Source: Neisseriaceae bacterium JH1-16
GTDB lineage: Bacteria > Pseudomonadota > Gammaproteobacteria > Burkholderiales > Chromobacteriaceae
Direction: 5' to 3'
Assembly: GCA_025989215.1 (NCBI GenBank)
Contig: JAPDNP010000006.1
Location: 241,462-305,461, forward strand
Length of the DNA stretch: 64,000 nt
Numbering within the stretch: position 1 is the first letter of the stretch; each line of letters opens with the position of its first letter. The notes beneath the pieces were generated by a model, which was not told where the DNA came from, did not search any database, and saw only the letters and a program-made list of their open reading frames with translations. The position numbers were made by a program, and so were the translations under genes. This document shows, in pieces, positions 61,003-64,000 of this stretch.

Positions 61003-61488
61003 ATGCAACTGACCACGGTAGCGATCGTCAAGCCGGAGGCGAGCAACTTCATCCTCGGCCAGACTCACTTCATCAAGTCGGTCGAAGACCTGCACGAAGC
61101 GCTGGTCGGCGCGGTGCCGGGCATTCGCTTCGGCCTGGCATTCTGCGAGGCGTCCGGCGCGTGCCTGGTGCGCTGGTCCGGCACCGACGCGGCGCTGATC
61201 GAACTGGCGCAGCAGAACGCGACGGCGATCGGCGCCGGGCACAGCTTCATCGTGTTCCTCGGCGACGGCTTCTACCCGATCAACGTGCTCAACACCATCA
61301 AGCAGGTGCCGGAGGTGTGCCGCATCTTCTGCGCCACCGCCAACCCCACCGAGGTGGTGATGGCCGAGACCGACCAGGGGAGGGCGATTCTGGGCGTGGT
61401 CGACGGCTTCGCCCCCAGGGGCGTCGAGGGCGACGACGACATCCGCTGGCGCAAGGACTTGCTGCGCCAGATCGGCTATAAGCTGTAA
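61003..61488 (+). CDS. Adenosine-specific kinase (DUF355)
   Basis: 161 residues matching the small conserved family annotated as adenosine-specific kinase: TTVAIVKPEASNFILGQTHFIKSVEDLHEAL, RFGLAFCEASGACLVRWSGTD, GHSFIVFLGDGFYPINVLNTIKQVPEVCRIFCATANPTEVVMAET and GRAILGVVDGFAPRGVE. The activity was described for an archaeal member; the bacterial role is less clear. GGGAGA lies upstream. The stop codon lies at the left arm of a 149-bp repeat. Confidence 0.85.
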   Translation: MQLTTVAIVKPEASNFILGQTHFIKSVEDLHEALVGAVPGIRFGLAFCEASGACLVRWSGTDAALIELAQQNATAIGAGHSFIVFLGDGFYPINVLNTIKQVPEVCRIFCATANPTEVVMAETDQGRAILGVVDGFAPRGVEGDDDIRWRKDLLRQIGYKL

Positions 61489-61634
61489 GAACCTGTTCAC
61501 GATCTGTTGCACTCGGGTGATCCTGCGTTGGAATGCCGCTCAACATGCTTGTCTACTCTATGAGTACACTCCGCTTTTTCGCGTCATTCCGTCTTGCCTG
61601 ACCCTTCGTTCGCGAGATTGTGAACAGGTTCTAA
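61486..61634 (+). repeat. 149-bp inverted-repeat element, copy 2
   Basis: Arms TAAGAACCTGTTCACGATCT and AGATTGTGAACAGGTTCTAA match as reverse complements in 18 of 20 positions. The internal sequence matches the inverse of 42574-42722 along its length. The left arm supplies the TAA of the preceding gene. Confidence 0.9.
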
Positions 61635-61757
61635 GACGCGGGGCGATGCCCCGGTTGCCACATCACGACGGGGTTCCATCGCCCAAAGACAGGAGCCCCG
61701 TTGCCAGTGCGTTATCTGTGCCAACATTCCGGCACGCCAACCAAAGGGATAGGGAGA

Positions 61758-62528
61758 ATGACTCGAACCGCTGCACCTCTGTCTCACGCCAACACTCCGG
61801 AGCACTGCACCATCGTAGAGCTGCGACAGTACACCTTGCATCAGGGCGCGCGGGATGACCTGGTCGCGCTGTTCGACCGGGAGTTCGTCGAAAGCCAGGA
61901 GGCGCTGAGCATGACGGTTCTCGGCCAGTTTCGTGATCTGGACGATCCGAACCGTTTCGTCTGGCTTCGCGGTTTTGCCGACATGACCAGCCGCGCGCCG
62001 GCACTGGCGGCGTTCTACGGCGGGCCGGTGTGGAAGGCGCACCGCGAAACGGCCAACGCCACGATGATCGATTCCGACAATGTGCTATTGCTGCGCCCGG
62101 CGCGGCCCGCATCCGGCTTTGCGCCGAATCGGGCCGAGCGCAGGCTCGACAGTGTCGCTGTCGCGGAGTCGGGGCTGCTGGCCGCCATCGTGCTGTACTT
62201 CGATGCGCCGGTCACCGAGGCGTTCGTCGAGTTCTTCGAGCAGGAACTGCAGCCGGTGTTGACCGAAGCCGGCGCAGCGCCGCTGGCCCACTTCGTCACC
62301 GAGCACGCCGAGAACAACTTCCCGGCGCTGCCGGTGCGCGAGGGCGAATCGGTGTTCGTCTGGTTTGCCGCCTTCGCCGATCTGGCCGCGTACCAGCAGC
62401 ATGTCGTGAATCTGGAGCGTTCGCCGCGCTGGAACGGCGAGATCGCCACGGCGCTGGCGCAGTGGCTGACCCGCGTTCCGGAGGTGATCCGCTTGGCGCC
62501 GACCGCACGCTCGCGGTTGCGGGCGTGA
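61758..62528 (+). CDS. NIPSNAP-family protein
   Basis: 256 residues with two ferredoxin-like (dimeric alpha/beta barrel) units: IVELRQYTLHQGARDDLVALFDREFVESQEAL ... LGQFRDLDDPNRFVWLRGF in the first, and VLYFDAPVTEAFVEFFEQELQPVLTEAG ... VFVWFAAFADLAAYQQHV in the second. NIPSNAP proteins are of unclear biochemical function. AGGGAGA precedes the ATG. Convergent with the small gene at 62554. Confidence 0.87.
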   Translation: MTRTAAPLSHANTPEHCTIVELRQYTLHQGARDDLVALFDREFVESQEALSMTVLGQFRDLDDPNRFVWLRGFADMTSRAPALAAFYGGPVWKAHRETANATMIDSDNVLLLRPARPASGFAPNRAERRLDSVAVAESGLLAAIVLYFDAPVTEAFVEFFEQELQPVLTEAGAAPLAHFVTEHAENNFPALPVREGESVFVWFAAFADLAAYQQHVVNLERSPRWNGEIATALAQWLTRVPEVIRLAPTARSRLRA

Positions 62529-62553
62529 CCTTACGTCGCTGGGGGCACCATAC

Positions 62554-62868
62554 TCAGTCGACGACGCGGAAGATCTCCCACTTCGGCGTGCCCGACACGA
62601 TGTAGGGCTCCAGCTCCTGGCTCCAGTCCTTATGCGCGTCGATCTTGGACAGCTTTTCCCAGGCGGCGCTCAGCTCGGCCAGATCCTTGATCTGGATTTC
62701 CGACTGGATGGTCGATTCGAGCGCGCCGACCGAGCCGGTGAGCAGCCGGGTATTGCTCTCGTTCCAGCCGATCTGCGAGCCGATCTCCTGCAGCCAGCGT
62801 TTCATGTGTTCGAGCACGATCGGCTTGTAGCCGAACCGCGCTTCGATGCTCCAGCGTGCGATCAACAT
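62554..62868 (-). CDS. Small conserved protein of unknown function
   Basis: 104 residues: MLIARWSIEARFGYKPIVLEHMKRWLQEIGSQ, then NTRLLTGSVGALESTIQSEIQIKDLAELSAAWEKL and PYIVSGTPKWEIFRVVD. The alternating strand/helix pattern suggests a ferredoxin-like alpha/beta barrel similar to NIPSNAP or Dabb domains, in line with its neighbour. GGAGGA precedes the ATG at 62868. I do not recognise a named function. Confidence 0.75.
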   Translation of the reverse strand: MLIARWSIEARFGYKPIVLEHMKRWLQEIGSQIGWNESNTRLLTGSVGALESTIQSEIQIKDLAELSAAWEKLSKIDAHKDWSQELEPYIVSGTPKWEIFRVVD

Positions 62869-63031
62869 AGTGGCTTCCTCCACGGATAATCCGATTTACC
62901 CCCAAGTTAGTTCGTAATGGACTTAATAATTTTTTCAGCAATATCAATGATATAACAATTTTTGGCTTGTTTTGGCTTGTCCATAAAATTTCGCGGATTG
63001 ATGGACAAAATCAATCCGATTTGTCCATCTT

Positions 63032-63326
63032 TAGCGTGCGGCAGGAGGGTCAGGCTCTCGCGCTTGGCGGACTCTACGAACTATGGCAGTTCGGCGAGCA
63101 GTTCGTACCGACGTATACGGTCATCACTTTGCCTCCTCACCCACGCTTCGCCCATATCCACGCAAAGTCGCTACCATTGATGCTGGAACCCGCCGATTTC
63201 GACGCTTGGCTAGATCCGACGTTTACGCAAGTGGAAGCATTCGAAGACTTACTCCGCCCCGTTCTTGCAGATTCCGGTGAATCTGGCCAGCTGTGCCGGT
63301 GGTATCTGTCCAGTTTCGCCCTCTAA
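63032..63326 (+). pseudogene. C-terminal remnant of an SRAP (HMCES/YedK) protein
   Basis: The frame reads ALGGLYELWQFGEQFVPTYTVITLPPHPRFAHIHAKSLPLMLEPADFDAWLDPTF, which corresponds to the SRAP segment AGLWExW ... FTIxTxxA ... xHxRMPVIL ... WL. The N-terminal half with catalytic Cys2 is absent, the conserved HDRMP has become HAKSLP, and the tail drifts. No ribosome site is evident. It is a decayed gene next to AT-rich DNA. SRAP proteins crosslink to abasic sites in single-stranded DNA. Confidence 0.65.
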
Positions 63327-63539
63327 AATGGATGTATCAGGGTCAGTCCAGTGTGGCTCACGACCTATCTAGGAAAGCGAGAGCGATTTAATGGTCATGA
63401 ATACGTTTCTGATAGAAATTTCGATGGTTAGCCAATGGCTGGGTAATTATCCATTGTCATTAATTTAGTAAAATCATTGGTTTACTTGTGTTTTTGTTTG
63501 ACTGGCGGCGGTTTTAGTGATTTATTTCATTAGTCGCTA

Positions 63540-63568
63540 TTGACGACGTTTGGCCGGATCGATATAGT
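63540..63568 (+). promoter_or_regulatory. rRNA operon promoter
   Basis: TTGACG, a 17-base spacer and TATAGT give a near-consensus sigma-70 promoter about 178 bases before the mature 16S 5' end. AT-rich sequence precedes it. Confidence 0.85.
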
Positions 63569-63617
63569 TCGCCCCCTCTGCTGCTGACACAGCAAAACGA
63601 AGCCAGTCAGCCGCAAC

Positions 63618-63629
63618 TGCTCTTTAACA
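63618..63629 (+). promoter_or_regulatory. boxA antitermination site of the rRNA leader
   Basis: TGCTCTTTAACA is identical to the E. coli rrn boxA, bound by the NusB/NusE complex. It is 117 bases before the 16S start. Confidence 0.88.
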
Positions 63630-63745
63630 GAACGAACAACCGATAGGTGTGAGTGCCTGGTTTGAATGGGTGCTCATGCCGCAAGATTAAGGAAATCGCA
63701 GGATTTCTTTGAGCTTGCAGCCAAGTACGAAATTAGCGAAAGATT

Positions 63746-64000
63746 GAACTGAAGAGTTTGATCCTGGCTCAGATTGAACGCTGGCGGAATGCTTTACACA
63801 TGCAAGTCGAACGGCAGCACGGACTTCGGTCTGGTGGCGAGTGGCGAACGGGTGAGTAATGCATCGGAACGTGCCGAGTAATGGGGGATAACGCAGCGAA
63901 AGTTGTGCTAATACCGCATACGCCCTGAGGGGGAAAGTGGGGGATCGCAAGACCTCACGTTATTCGAGCGGCCGATGTCTGATTAGCTAGTTGGTGAGGT
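63746..64000 (+). rRNA. 16S ribosomal RNA, 5' part
   Basis: GAAGAGTTTGATCCTGGCTC, the universal 27F site, begins at 63751, so the mature end lies near 63746. The following sequence (GAACGCTGGCGGAATGCTTTACACATGC, shown here in two overlapping pieces: GAACGCTGGCGG and GCTTTACACATGCAAGTCG) is betaproteobacterial, of the Chromobacteriaceae kind. The gene continues beyond the right edge. Confidence 0.97.

Larger units (their letters stand above)
63327..63745. other. rrn leader region
   Basis: No gene. AT-rich DNA at about 63440-63540 could act as an UP element for the rRNA promoter. It contains the promoter and boxA listed separately. Confidence 0.7.

Noticed and set aside
1..64000. Canonical Neisseria uptake sequence GCCGTCTGAA
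   Set aside because: I found no repeated use of it; the abundant motif here is TTGGCCGAA.
1..64000. CRISPR arrays, tRNA genes, complete insertion sequences or prophage genes
   Set aside because: No regular direct-repeat arrays, cloverleaf-like tRNA sequences, transposase or phage proteins were seen.

Overview
The window is one 64 kb, GC-rich stretch of a bacterial chromosome, densely coding on both strands. The first 255 bases of a 16S rRNA gene at its right edge, a glycolytic-style aerobic core (bd-type oxidase, FAD dehydrogenase with cytochrome c), EF-P with Arg32 plus its rhamnosyltransferase EarP, and an aryl-polyene-type pigment locus together point to a betaproteobacterium of the order Neisseriales, most likely Chromobacteriaceae. 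The genus cannot be settled from sequence reading alone. Layout. 1-4.7 kb: housekeeping genes (3' end of folD, purU, a thioredoxin-like protein, a Nudix-fold protein, efp and earP). 4.8-8.8 kb: a DUF2844/DUF3443 envelope pair and a gamma-glutamylpolyamine-synthetase-like gene preceded by two small ORFs. 8.9-15.2 kb: a giant AsmA-like DUF748 protein and a B12-dependent (class II) ribonucleotide reductase with an NrdR-type box upstream. 15.2-16.3 kb: a gene-free kilobase with hairpins. 16.3-29.0 kb: a compact aryl-polyene-like gene cluster: ACP, acid-ACP ligase, dehydratases, ketosynthase plus chain-length factor, ketoreductase, LolA-like carrier, MMPL exporter, acyltransferases, a deacetylase and a glycosyltransferase; most genes overlap by a few bases. 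29.2-30.9 kb: a divergent LysR/SDR pair. 31.0-40.9 kb: a complete assimilatory nitrate operon, nasT-nasS, then a leader, then nitrate transporter-nirB-nirD-nasA-cobA. Its leader has a sigma-54 promoter, two ANTAR-type AACGGC hexaloop hairpins and an intrinsic terminator, so the control logic (NtrC/sigma-54 initiation plus NasS/NasT antitermination) can be read from the DNA. 41.1-46.3 kb: an aldo/keto reductase and a three-subunit membrane FAD dehydrogenase (Tat-exported small subunit, GMC flavoprotein, triheme cytochrome c). 46.4-52.5 kb: a hydrolase, the CioAB-type quinol oxidase with a 39-residue DUF2474 subunit, a MocR-type regulator and an M14-type deacylase. 52.7-58.8 kb: an Lrp regulator, a basic-amino-acid ABC importer without an ATPase gene, dimethylargininase, a LysR regulator and CtlX, which together look like uptake and breakdown of arginine derivatives. 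59.0-63.3 kb: cupin, a stop-interrupted NTF2-like gene, MAPEG, adenosine-specific kinase, NIPSNAP and a decayed SRAP remnant. 63.4-64.0 kb: rrn promoter, boxA and the 16S start. Two things cut across these regions. First, the 9-mer TTGGCCGAA occurs about 43 times on the two strands, where base composition predicts fewer than one; it resembles a DNA-uptake-type signal but lacks the CTG core of the Neisseria dialects. Second, several 105-175 bp inverted-repeat elements sit at gene ends, and two of them are copies of one 149 bp unit.
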